Below, in pieces: positions 1-8,248 of a DNA stretch of 64,000 nucleotides (its first letter is position 1; each line of letters starts with the position of its first letter). The stretch is taken from positions 2,136,226 through 2,200,225 of the forward strand of contig JBCAYL010000001.1 in assembly GCA_038533575.1 (NCBI GenBank), read 5' to 3'. The stretch comes from Pseudomonadota bacterium. GTDB lineage: Bacteria; Pseudomonadota; Alphaproteobacteria; Rhodobacterales; Rhodobacteraceae. Both the position numbers and the translations under genes were made by a program. The notes beneath the pieces are model-generated. The model was not told the DNA's origin. It made no database searches and saw nothing but the letters and a program-made list of their open reading frames with translations.

Positions 1-283
1 GTGCCAGGGTGTTGACGGCCAGCACCTCGGCGAAGCCCGCGAAGTCCATGTCGAGGGGAGATTGCTGCGCGGGCCCGATGACACCCGCATTGTTGATCAG
101 GATATCGACGGGTCCGATGTCTGCTAGCTGCGCCGCAATGCCTTTGGGCGATGATAGCTCCAGGACGACCGTACCGTCCCCTCCCGACCGGGTCGTACCG
201 ATGGGCGTCATCCCTGCCTCCCGCGCAGCCGCCATGAGCGCCGCGCCGATGCCTCGGTTCGCCCCCGTAATCAGAACGTGCAT
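1..283 (-). CDS. Short-chain dehydrogenase/reductase, partial (runs off window)
   Basis: The ATG at 281-283 opens a frame that stays open to the window edge (94 codons seen). The protein starts MHVLITGANRGIGAAL, the TGxxxGIG dinucleotide-binding motif of classical SDR enzymes, and later has the NNAG motif (VDILINNAG), so it is the N-terminal Rossmann half of an SDR. Substrate is unknown. The gene begins one base after the stop codon of the upstream permease gene, so it is very likely the last visible gene of the phn operon. The catalytic YxxxK lies outside the window, so activity cannot be judged. Confidence 0.8.
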   Translation of the reverse strand, partial: MHVLITGANRGIGAALMAAAREAGMTPIGTTRSGGDGTVVLELSSPKGIAAQLADIGPVDILINNAGVIGPAQQSPLDMDFAGFAEVLAVNTLA

Positions 284-284
284 G

Positions 285-1604
285 CTAGTCTTTGCGCCCT
301 ATCAGCTTCCCGCGCAGCCAGCCGGAGAACCAGTCCATGAACATCACCATCACGACGATGAGCACAATGTAGTAGGCCACTTCTTCCCAGTCCTTCTGGG
401 TCTGAATAGCCTGAGTGAGCATTAGTCCAATACCGCCGCCCGTGATCGCGCCGATAATGGTGGCCGAACGGGTGTTGGATTCGAGGAAATAGAGGATCTG
501 CGCCAGAAGCACCGGAACGACTTGCGGGATGACGCCAAAGCGATACCGCTGGAGCGGCTTGGCGCCCGTGCTCTCCACGCCCTCGATCTGCTTGCCGTCC
601 ACGTTTTCCAGCGCCTCGGAGAAGATTTTGCCGAAGGTGCCTGTATCGGTGATGAGGATCGCGAGCGTGCCAGTCAGTGGCCCTGGCCCGAAGGCCCGCG
701 CCAAGACGACCGTCCAGATCAACGCGTCAACCCCACGCACGAAGTCGAACACGCGCCGCGTGCCCGCCCGGATCATCATGAGGGGAGAGAAGCGTTTGGC
801 CGCGAGGAACGCCAGTGGCAGCGCTAGGATGGCCGCACCCATCGTGCCGAGAAACGCCATGAGCAGCGTCTCCCCGATGGCCCAGACGACATCCTTGTGC
901 CGCCACATGTCGTTGTTCCACCAGTCGTAGACCGCGCCCGAGAGGTTGGACTGCTCAGGATCAAGTTGCTCACCGAAGAGAAGGCGGCCCACGCCCACGT
1001 CGTGGTAGGGGCTGTCGAGCGTGAACCAGAAAAGCTCCCACCCCGGGAAGTAGTTGAAGACCTCGGTCCGCGCGCCGGTGAGCGTGATGCGGCCCTCAGG
1101 CGTGTCGATGGCCACGCGCCGCGACGAGGCGGAGATCCAATCCGGCACATCCTCGGGCAGGTTGGTGGTCACCGTGCGGCCCTCGGCCTGCGCCTCGATG
1201 AGCGGGAAGCCGGGAATTTCCACCTCAGTGCGATTGTCGGGCAAATAGCGAATGACATGGCCTGCACCGAGATCGACGGTGACGATGTCCGTCCCGCTGA
1301 CCCAATCGGGGCGTTCACCGTCGGGATAGCGGCCCTTGCGCTCGCCCTCGATGGCATACTCGATCTCACCCGAGCGGTTGTCGCGCGTCACGTGTACCTT
1401 GTGCGACCAGCTGTCGGAGGCAACCGTGACGGCGTTGTCCCAGTTGGCGCGCTGACTGAGGCCGGGGATGTCGAAGGCGAAGAAGACGTACGTGAAATAC
1501 ACCAGCAGGATCGCCGGAACGGAGAAGGCAAAGAGCCGCTTGCGCTGAAAGAGGCTGTCCGCCGCGCTTTTGGCATCCGAGAGATTGGTGTCGACGGTTG
1601 TCAT
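285..1604 (-). CDS. phnE: Phosphonate/phosphite ABC transporter permease PhnE (second copy)
   Basis: Inner-membrane permease of a PhnCDE-type importer. The ATG at 1604 overlaps the stop of the first permease gene (ATGA, 1601-1604); the protein starts MTTVDTNLSDAK and is 439 aa. A first membrane segment near residues 20-45 is followed by about 180 residues without membrane segments, rich in charged strand-like sequence, presumably periplasmic. The C-terminal half carries the permease core and the cytoplasmic loop typical of binding-protein-dependent permeases (EALENVDGKQIEGVESTGA). The long insert makes it longer than a standard PhnE; such long second permeases occur in other Rhodobacteraceae phnCDEE operons. 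It probably forms a heterodimer with the upstream PhnE. Confidence 0.9.
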   Translation of the reverse strand: MTTVDTNLSDAKSAADSLFQRKRLFAFSVPAILLVYFTYVFFAFDIPGLSQRANWDNAVTVASDSWSHKVHVTRDNRSGEIEYAIEGERKGRYPDGERPDWVSGTDIVTVDLGAGHVIRYLPDNRTEVEIPGFPLIEAQAEGRTVTTNLPEDVPDWISASSRRVAIDTPEGRITLTGARTEVFNYFPGWELFWFTLDSPYHDVGVGRLLFGEQLDPEQSNLSGAVYDWWNNDMWRHKDVVWAIGETLLMAFLGTMGAAILALPLAFLAAKRFSPLMMIRAGTRRVFDFVRGVDALIWTVVLARAFGPGPLTGTLAILITDTGTFGKIFSEALENVDGKQIEGVESTGAKPLQRYRFGVIPQVVPVLLAQILYFLESNTRSATIIGAITGGGIGLMLTQAIQTQKDWEEVAYYIVLIVVMVMFMDWFSGWLRGKLIGRKD

Positions 1605-2476
1605 TGGGCCTGCCCCTCCGTGAGGCGGTTGCGGAAGCGGCTGGAGATCTGGTCGAAGAAAACAATCGTGAAGAAGAGCAGGATGAAGATTGCCGCCGCC
1701 TGATCGAAGCGGCCCGGCCCCCATGCCATCGCATTTCTGAGCTCGTAGCCGAGACCGCCAGCCCCGACGAAGCCGAGGATGGCGGAGGCGCGGATATTGA
1801 TCTCGAACCTGAGCAGCGTGTAGCTCACGTAATTCGGCGCCACCTGCGGGATGACCCCGAGAAGCATCCGTTGCAGCCACGAGGCACCCGTGGAGGCAAG
1901 GCCCTCGACGGGCTTGAGATCCGCGTTTTCGGCCACTTCCGAAAATAGCTTGCCCAGGGCGCCGGCCGTGTGGATGGCGATGGCGATCATCGCGGGCACG
2001 GGTCCGCCCCCGAGGACGAAGATCAGCACGAGCGCGATCACGATCTCGGGCACGGCGCGCATGATATCGGAGATGCGTCGGAAAAGCGGGATGAGCGCTG
2101 GGCGTTTGGCTAGCCCGCGCGTACTGGCGAGCGACAGCGCGAGCCCTAGGAATGCGCCGATGAGGGTGGACACCGCGGCGATGTTGATCGTCTCAACCAA
2201 TGCCGGGAAGAACTCCACGATGTAGCCAGGCAGCTCGGCCCGTTTGGCCCAGGCTTCTGACAAGACACCTGCGGGGTAGTCGCCGATCTGGCTCAAACCG
2301 TCCCAGAAACCGCCGGCGCTACGTTCGTCGACGATGTTGAAGCCCGACACCATCAGGAGCACGAAGATCAGCAGCGTCAGCCCGCTATAGAGCCTGCGCC
2401 GCTGCACCTGCGCCATGTAGTCGGACTGGATCGTTCCCACGCTCTGTGGCGCGGCACCCGCGGTTGCATCCGCCAT
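1601..2476 (-). CDS. phnE: Phosphonate/phosphite ABC transporter permease PhnE (first copy)
   Basis: Inner-membrane permease, 291 aa, with about six hydrophobic segments and the coupling-loop motif EVAENADLKPVEGLASTGA that contacts the ATPase. The start was placed at the ATG of MADATAG (2476) because GGGGGA lies six bases upstream; the frame is open further 5' (to 2530), and a second ATG two codons upstream would leave no spacer to that ribosome site. It overlaps the second permease gene by four bases (ATGA). A hairpin with a T-tract sits between it and phnD, so it may be made at a lower level than the binding protein. Confidence 0.9.
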   Translation of the reverse strand: MADATAGAAPQSVGTIQSDYMAQVQRRRLYSGLTLLIFVLLMVSGFNIVDERSAGGFWDGLSQIGDYPAGVLSEAWAKRAELPGYIVEFFPALVETINIAAVSTLIGAFLGLALSLASTRGLAKRPALIPLFRRISDIMRAVPEIVIALVLIFVLGGGPVPAMIAIAIHTAGALGKLFSEVAENADLKPVEGLASTGASWLQRMLLGVIPQVAPNYVSYTLLRFEINIRASAILGFVGAGGLGYELRNAMAWGPGRFDQAAAIFILLFFTIVFFDQISSRFRNRLTEGQAQ

Positions 2477-2488
2477 GCTCATTCCCCC

Positions 2489-2521
2489 AAAAAATGACCG
2501 GCAGCCCCGAGGGGCTGCCGG
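2489..2521 (-). terminator. Hairpin plus T-tract between phnD and phnE
   Basis: On the minus strand, 18 bases after the phnD stop, an 11-base GC-rich stem (CCGGCAGCCCC paired with GGGGCTGCCGG) is followed three bases later by six T. This is a rho-independent terminator shape inside the operon, before the permease gene. It could act as an attenuator giving more binding protein than permease, or as an mRNA 3' stabiliser. Confidence 0.7.
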
Positions 2522-2539
2522 CTTCGTCATGAAAAGGCT

Positions 2540-3457
2540 TTAGTTGCCAATCACGGACTGGCGAGCGGCCACGATCGACTCATAGGTCTCGTGGGTCACC
2601 GGAACAAAGCCGAGGGTCTCGCCGGCAGCCACGCCGTAGGCACAATCCTGGTCACGGTCGTGCAGGTCGTTGACGAGCTGCGTCATCGTGGCCTTCACCT
2701 CCTCGGGGAGCGCCTTGCGCAGCACAACCGGGCCTTCCGGGATCACGTTGGAGATCCAGATCTGCTGCAGGTCGTTCATGTCGACGAGGCCGGCATCCAC
2801 CGCGCGGCGCAGGGCGCCGGAGTTGTAGCCGTCTTCCCAGTTGCCCTGGGCGTCGGCCCAGGTCACGCCGGCGTCGATGTCGCCTGCGTTCACGGCAACG
2901 ATGGTCTGCTCGTGACCGCCGGTGAAGCGCACGTCGCCGAAGTAGTCGCCGGGCTCCATGGTGATCTCGTCACCGGCCTGCGGGATCTCGATGGACGGGA
3001 TCAGGTAGCCGGAGGTGGAGTTCGGGTCACCGAAGCCGAAGACGCGGCCTTCCATGTCCTCGAGTGAGGTGATGCCGCTGTCGACGCGGGCGAAGCCGAT
3101 GGAGTGGTAGCCCACGGAGCCGTCCATGTTCTGCTTGATGAGCACGGGCTCGACGGCCTCGGGATCCTGCAGGTAGATGGCCGCGTAGGACGAGGCACCG
3201 AGCCATGCCATGTCGAGCGTGCCACCGAGCAGGCCCTGGATCACGCCAGCATAGTCAGCCGGGGCGAAGAGCTTGGTCTCGACGCCGAGCGCTTCCTCGG
3301 TGTAGGCGCGCAGGCACTCGTTGTTGTTCAGGCGGTCCTGGGCGTTCTCGCCGCCCAGAAGGCCGATACGGAACTCGGTGATCGCGTGGCCGTCGGCCTG
3401 CGCTGCGCCCGTGAGGGCCGTCGTGGCCAGAAGGGCCGCTGCAAACGTCTTTTTCAT
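2540..3457 (-). CDS. phnD: Phosphonate/phosphite ABC transporter substrate-binding protein PhnD
   Basis: Periplasmic binding protein that delivers phosphonate-type ligands to the PhnE permeases. The start is the ATG of MKKTFAAALLATTALTGAAQA (3457), preceded by GGAGAG; a longer frame begins 12 bases upstream. The first ~25 residues are a typical Sec signal peptide. Family motifs visible are AWLGASSYAAIY and GDPNSTSGYLIPS, both in the ligand-binding cleft of PhnD proteins. Length (about 305 aa) is normal. It lies between phnC and the two permease genes, with a terminator-like hairpin just downstream. Confidence 0.93.
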   Translation of the reverse strand: MKKTFAAALLATTALTGAAQADGHAITEFRIGLLGGENAQDRLNNNECLRAYTEEALGVETKLFAPADYAGVIQGLLGGTLDMAWLGASSYAAIYLQDPEAVEPVLIKQNMDGSVGYHSIGFARVDSGITSLEDMEGRVFGFGDPNSTSGYLIPSIEIPQAGDEITMEPGDYFGDVRFTGGHEQTIVAVNAGDIDAGVTWADAQGNWEDGYNSGALRRAVDAGLVDMNDLQQIWISNVIPEGPVVLRKALPEEVKATMTQLVNDLHDRDQDCAYGVAAGETLGFVPVTHETYESIVAARQSVIGN

Positions 3458-3515
3458 CTTTCTCTCCATTGGGATGAAAATTGCCCCGTCTTTTCGAAAG
3501 GGGCTAGAAACTGGC

Positions 3516-4325
3516 TCAAGCGATGGCTTTTTGGGCCTCGGACCTGTCCAGCGTTTCGATCTCGGTGGAAGTGGCGGCTTCCGAAAAGTCCGCCCCTGCC
3601 CCGTAGATGTCGCGGGCAGCCCCAGTGGTGAGCTGCGCCGGCGTGCCGTCGAAGACGATGCGCCCGTCGCGCATCCCGATCACGCGGTCGCAGTAGCGGC
3701 GCGCGGTGTCGAGCGTGTGCAAGTTCGCAATGACCGTGCGGCCGTCTTCTTCGTGAATGTCCCGCAAAGACTGCATCACCACCTGCGCGTTCATCGGATC
3801 GAGGGATGCGATGGGTTCGTCCGCTAAAATGATCTTGGGATCCTGCATCAGAGCACGCGCAATCGCCACGCGCTGCTGCTGGCCACCCGACAGAGCCTCG
3901 GCACGTTTTGGTGCCTGCTCCGCGATGCCCAGGCGATCAAGGATCTCGATGGCCTTATGGATGTCCGCCTGGGGGTAGAGGTTAAACATCGTCGCCAGCG
4001 TGGAACGGCGGTTCAGTGTGCCATGGAGCACGTTCGACACCACGTCCATACGCGGAACGAGATTGAACTGCTGAAAGATCATTGCACAGCGCGACTGCCA
4101 GTTTCGCCGCGCGGCCCCCGTGAGGCCTGTGATCTCTTCACCTTCGAAGGTGACGGTGCCGTCTGATGCATCCGTCAGCCGGTTTAGCATCCTCAGAAGC
4201 GTGCTTTTTCCCGCGCCAGACCGCCCGATAATCCCGATCATGGCGGGCGCGTCCACGCCAATGTTGGCCGCATCCACGGCCGTATTCGGCCCAAATCTCT
4301 TGGTCAGGTTCTCGATGTTCAGCAT
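3516..4325 (-). CDS. phnC: Phosphonate/phosphite ABC transporter ATP-binding protein PhnC
   Basis: Cytoplasmic ATPase of the importer, 269 aa. Walker A is GRSGAGKST (about residues 34-42), the ABC signature is LSGGQQQR, Walker B is [11 protein letters not shown], and the switch histidine lies in NLHTLD. It is the first gene of the operon phnC-D-E-E on the minus strand; the start ATG at 4323-4325 opens [13 protein letters not shown] Pho-box-like sequence lies about 85 bases upstream. The C-terminal ~25 residues after the ATPase fold are not part of the core domain. Confidence 0.93.
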   Translation of the reverse strand: MLNIENLTKRFGPNTAVDAANIGVDAPAMIGIIGRSGAGKSTLLRMLNRLTDASDGTVTFEGEEITGLTGAARRNWQSRCAMIFQQFNLVPRMDVVSNVLHGTLNRRSTLATMFNLYPQADIHKAIEILDRLGIAEQAPKRAEALSGGQQQRVAIARALMQDPKIILADEPIASLDPMNAQVVMQSLRDIHEEDGRTVIANLHTLDTARRYCDRVIGMRDGRIVFDGTPAQLTTGAARDIYGAGADFSEAATSTEIETLDRSEAQKAIA

Positions 4326-4408
4326 ATCGCCCCCACGTGCTGGCGGGAGGCGTAGGGTCGTTATGCGAAGGAATGATGATGTTTTTGAATCGGTTTCTTG
4401 ATGTTAGC

Positions 4409-4426
4409 GTAAGAGAATTGTGACAA
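4409..4426 (-). promoter_or_regulatory. Possible Pho box upstream of phnC
   Basis: Read on the minus strand, TTGTCAC-AATT-CTCTTAC has the 7-4-7 direct-repeat layout of PhoB sites (consensus CTGTCAT/C twice). The first half matches CTGTCAC at 6 of 7 positions, the second at 5 of 7. The site is about 84 bases upstream of the phnC start. Phosphate-starvation control of phnCDE operons is well established, but this particular site is a judgement from spacing and sequence only. Confidence 0.4.
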
Positions 4427-4534
4427 CGCATCTTTGAAGGTCAGTTAGCCTAATCGGTGAGTGCGGAAGGCAACTTTCTCTAGAATTGTCATATTTCCGT
4501 TACAAAGACCGCGCGACTCGGTTAGCGTCGCGTC

Positions 4535-4828
4535 ATGCGTCACCTATTTGCCGTTCTGATGCTCTGTGCAGCTTTTTTCGCCACGGCCAGCTATGCGGCC
4601 ACTAGCGACGTAAGTTGTGATGACCGGTCCCGCATGACCGACATCTTGACGCGGACCCTCCAGGCGGAGCGATATGGCACCGGGGTCCGCGATCCGGACA
4701 CGACGGTGGAGGTCTGGGTGTCGCCAACAAACGGCGACTGGATCATCGTTCAGCACTACGCAACGGGAACATCCTGCATCGTGGCCCTCGGAGAGTATTG
4801 GGAGGCACGCGTGCCAAATCCGGCCTAA
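4535..4828 (+). CDS. Small secreted protein, unknown function
   Basis: 97 aa with a clear signal peptide (MRHLFAVLMLCAAFFATASYAA). The mature part has two cysteines, one in SCDDRSRM and one in GTSCIVAL, and a run VEVWVSPTNGDWIIV. The same arrangement (C..R near the start, VE.[WY] then G.W, then G..C[IL]VA.G) occurs in the protein at 53194-53505, so the two appear to be paralogues of one small periplasmic family. Transcribed divergently from phnC. No function is recognised. Confidence 0.75.
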   Translation: MRHLFAVLMLCAAFFATASYAATSDVSCDDRSRMTDILTRTLQAERYGTGVRDPDTTVEVWVSPTNGDWIIVQHYATGTSCIVALGEYWEARVPNPA

Positions 4829-5448
4829 GCAGCAATCGCGGGCACTGCTTTTCAGGGGCATTCGAATGACACTGTAAGGCCGGAAGACTTGGCAGCCACA
4901 TTTTACTCAGGTGTTCAGGGCTACTGGGGAATGCGCATGTCGTAGTGGTTTCTCAGACTTGAGGCTTTCATTCGCCCTGCACTAAAGTCCGTTACCATGT
5001 CCGCTTCGACGGGCTGCGCCGCAGCAAAACGATGTCGGTCCAACGGCGCTTTTGCGCGTTCCTGAACGCCTTGGGCTACTGATACCATGGCCAGCGCCGC
5101 CACGATCCTGATGACTTCAAGGGCCCGCTGCGGAAGTCTTAATGCTTTGCTGCGTGCGCTCGCAGTGCGAGAATCTCTGCAGGTGCGTCGTCTGTCGCCG
5201 CAACTCGGCGTCATACTTGGCTATGCGAAAAGCGCGCAGAGAGGTCAGTCAGGGCAATTCATAGATAGCGCTACTTCGCTGCTGCTCATGACCGAGTAGT
5301 GATTGGCTGCAGCCGGTTCAGTCAATCAATTCTAAAGATCGCAGTTTTTGCGTTGGCAGCGAAAGACTGCAATGCCTTCGGCAAACGCTGTACCAGTCTT
5401 TGTCGTTCAAGGTCCGCTAGGGGCACCAGTGAAGGCGACCCATCTACG
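4829..5448. other. About 620 bases with no gene recognised
   Basis: Only short open frames without family features, on both strands. It lies directly downstream (on the minus strand) of the degraded recombinase at 5449-6058, and is probably decayed mobile-element flank or spacer. Confidence 0.4.
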
Positions 5449-6058
5449 CTAGATTTCACGGACCTCGGCAATTGCTTAAGCGTCCTCAAGTTCGACGCCA
5501 AGGTAACGGACTGTGCTGTCCATCTTGGAGTGTCCAAGCAGAAGCTGGACCGCGCGTAAGGTGCCCGTCTTCTTTTAGATCTGGGTCACCTTAGTTCGTC
5601 GCAAGGGGTGCTTTCCGTATGCGCTCGTCTCTACGCTATCGATGTGACCCAATCTCGGACAATTCTTGCATATTGACGTGTCAAGATTTGGAGACGTTCG
5701 TGGAACCGTCCAGGCCAAATATACTCGGATCCCACCAACGTTTGTCTTCCACCCATTTCGCGCCCCAGGCTCAGGTGCCGTCCGAAATTTCGAAGCGCAC
5801 CGGTTTCTAAGCTTTGCTTTGCAGAGCAGAAGCTCTTTCCTTGATCTGGCCAGAGGCCATGACATCGACGACTTTCATCTTCACCAAGTCACAGCCGCGA
5901 AGCTTACTTTCGATCGCTATGTTTTACAGAGCGAGGTCGCGTTGGTTCTACGCGAGTTCAAGCCGAACCCTAATCGCCCAGACGTGTTTGGGCTTGAGTG
6001 GCCATTTCTGACCAACAACCCGGCCCTTATTCGACGCGGGTTGAAGTGCGCGGATGGC
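5449..6058 (-). pseudogene. Degraded tyrosine recombinase (multiple stops and a frameshift)
   Basis: Read on the minus strand, fragments in order are KGRVVGQKWPLKPKHVWAIR, then SKLRGCDLVKMKVVDVMASG, then KPVRFEISDGT, then after a frame change EYIWPGRFHERLQ and RQYARIVRDWVTSIA, and finally AYGKHPLRRTKVTQI and LRAVQLLLGHSKMDSTVRYL. These are the order and spacing of an XerC/D-like integrase widespread on mobile elements of Rhodobacteraceae; the RRTK box, GHSKM and the RYLG tyrosine are still legible. At least six in-frame stops (for example at 5575-5577) and one frame change show it is dead. Family assignment is from memory of such proteins. Confidence 0.8.
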
Positions 6059-6250
6059 GGGTAAGTTTGGTGTTTGCATGACCGATCATTCAATCTGCCA
6101 TGCGCTCCCGAAACGACCACCCGACATTGACCTTGCCAGCATCTCACAGAATGCTGCGATTGAGCTTAGGTCAGCTTCGAACGTAAAGCCGAAGTCCGGG
6201 CATGTTTTTCACAGGTCACTTTCTTCCATGCTCCTTGATCCAGGTCAGGG

Positions 6251-7440
6251 CTAGCGACGCGAAAGCAATGAAACGAGGCTCGCCTGCCCAATGACCTGAG
6301 GCTTCCCAGATTGTGCAGTCTGCCGAACAAAACGGTCAAAGCGCTCAAATAGCTTGAGGGTTTCATCTCGAAGGGTCTCCATTTCGGCCAAACTACTAAA
6401 GGCCATCCCATCGCGGTCCCCTGGCCGCTCCAAGACTTCAAACCTGCGTTTATCGCTCAGATGACCATAGTGGGTTTCCGTAGTTTGAAGACTCTCATGG
6501 CCCATGTTCTGCGACCAAGCTTTCCGTTCTTCCGTCGTGAGAGCTCGCCTATCCATTTCAGGCTTTATCGTGTGGCGTGCGGCATGAGGTGAGAAGGTTT
6601 GGTCATGGCCAGCGCATGCGATCCGAAAGGCCGCTTCCACTGCATGCTTTGAGCTCATAGGTTCAGCGAGGCCTCGCTTTAACAGCTGCTCTACCCCCGG
6701 ATTCAAGACTGCTGGCCCATTCGCGGAGAGCATGCTTGCCTCCGGAAACAGAGCGTCTTCACCGCAGAACCCCTTGTCGCTGAGCCACGCAAGCCAGGCT
6801 ACAACCTCGTCGGCGAACCTAGGCGGGATAGGGAACCACTTGATAACGAGGCTCTTGCCATTCTTCGTGCGCGAGACTGAGGCATCCTGGAGCACAGTCC
6901 GCGCGTTCACATCAACATGCTTAATCCTAAGCGACGTCAACGTATCCGCTCTCAAAGCTGCCAGAAATGAGAGTGCGAACATTGCCCTCGCCCGGAGATC
7001 CAACACCGTGTGCTTTGGCATCCCTTTCAGGAGCACCTCTGCTTCCTCGAGGTCAGGATACGGGCGCTGTTGCCGCCCGATCCCCTTTTGTAGTGCTGGA
7101 CGCGGAAGATCCATGTAGTCGACGAAATCTTGCGGCAGGCCCTGAAAGCCATCCTGCTTCAGCAGCCAGGAAAGGAAGTCGCGAATATGAGATGCCATAT
7201 GCGCCACTATGGAGCGTGACCACTGCGCTTCGCCCTCACCGTCAAGCTTCGTAAGAAGCTTGTCTCGAACGGCTCCAACATCTGCTCTGGTCAGAGAGGC
7301 AAAACGCTTCTCCTTGAGGGTCGTTTCGAAGAGCCGAATGGCTGCAAGATGCCTGTCGGATGTCTTCGAGGAAAACTTCCCCGCGTAGTTTTGCCAAGCG
7401 TATATTGTCCGGTCGTTTCGACCGGAAGAAGTCGGGGCTG
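6251..7440 (-). pseudogene. Tyrosine recombinase lacking its N-terminus (chimeric junction)
   Basis: The open frame runs 6251-7585, but only from about 7440 onward does it read as a recombinase (NDRTIYAWQNYAGKFSSK, then a core-binding region). Catalytic boxes are present: Arg in LSFLAALRADTLTSL, HAARHT (HxxR), MGHESLQTTETHYGHL with the tyrosine. The first ~48 codons of the frame are an out-of-frame reading of the P4-type integrase fragment that follows at 7441-7953, so the native N-terminus is gone. The catalytic domain looks intact, so activity from an internal start cannot be excluded, but I call it a truncated remnant. Confidence 0.65.
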
Positions 7441-7953
7441 ATTTCCCAGTCTCACCGAGAGTTTCGTCTCGTGCTTCTGGGTCCAAATCGGAGACAAGCA
7501 CATTAGCACCTCCGGTTGGCCGATGCTGTCGACCGGCATCCGCCCAATCCTTGGGAACGCGTAATCTCGAAGCGTGTTGATCCATTGCTTAACATGCTTC
7601 TGGTTCTTCCATGTCGGCCTGCGGTCGATGTGGACCTGCCGGGCGACTTGTTCGAAGGTCGGGATCTCACGCTGCGCATTGAAGCGCGGATTTAGCCCTT
7701 GGCACGCCATACGGCGGTACTGCAGCGCTCTGTCTCGCGCCTGGTTGAGCGTCACGAGCTGCGCGTTGCTGAGCCCGAAGTCCGTGCGGAGCGGAGCCCC
7801 TTAAGCTTTCTTCTGCACCTTCACTGTGATGCGCACGATCCACCGTCGTGCGCCCGAACGGTCCACTACGAGGTAAAGACCGTTCCCATCGCCGTGGCGA
7901 CCGGGCCCGAGACTCTCCACTAACCGCTTGGTGAGCTTTCCGCCCAGCGCCAT
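7441..7953 (-). pseudogene. N-terminal half of a P4-type integrase, with in-frame stop
   Basis: From the ATG at 7951-7953 the minus strand reads MALGGKLTKRLVESLGPGRH, YLVVDRSGARRWIVRI, then TAA at 7801-7803, and continues in the same frame as GAPLRTDFGLSNAQLVTLNQ, RPTWKNQKHVKQWINTL and YAFPRIGRMPVDSI up to LSPIWTQKHETKLSVRLG. This is the arm-binding and core-binding N-terminus of the P4/DUF4102 integrase family. It then stops matching at the junction with the recombinase fragment at about 7440. The in-frame stop and the lost catalytic half show it is dead. It starts about 150 bases from the attachment-like sequence at 8101, as expected for an integrase of that tRNA site. Confidence 0.85.
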
Positions 7954-8100
7954 TCCATACCGCTTTTCATTCCACCCAACGCAGAAAATTGAGCATCACC
8001 GGTCGAAAGCGAGCACAACGCCGGAACGCCCAAGAAAGCAAAAATTCTAGGAAAAACCGGCATCCAGTGCGGTTCCGCGATACTGAACAACAAGGGCAAG

Positions 8101-8126
8101 TGGCGGAGACGAAGGGATTAGAACCC
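8101..8126. repeat. Imperfect tRNA-Ser 3'-end copy (left attachment-like site)
   Basis: 25 of 26 bases match the 3' end of the tRNA-Ser gene at 35767 (TGGCGGAGACGAAGGGATT then one mismatch then GAACCC), in the same orientation as the copies at 25117 and 35767. It marks the left edge of island A, or the former right edge of the element whose integrase remnants lie at 6251-7953. Confidence 0.8.
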
Positions 8127-8248
8127 AAGTTCAATTTATGCATTTAAAAACAGTTATATATGATCGATGCATATCGTTTGGTGTAGCACTATATTGTAGC
8201 AAATACTCTGATATGAAGCAGGCTGGACAATACCATTTCCAACATTTG

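Noticed and set aside
5666-6064. 132-codon plus-strand open frame
   Set aside because: It lies antisense to the degraded recombinase; the minus-strand reading shows clear family sequence.
6251-7585. Full-length 444-aa integrase
   Set aside because: The first ~48 codons are an out-of-frame reading of the P4-type integrase fragment, so the native N-terminus is absent.
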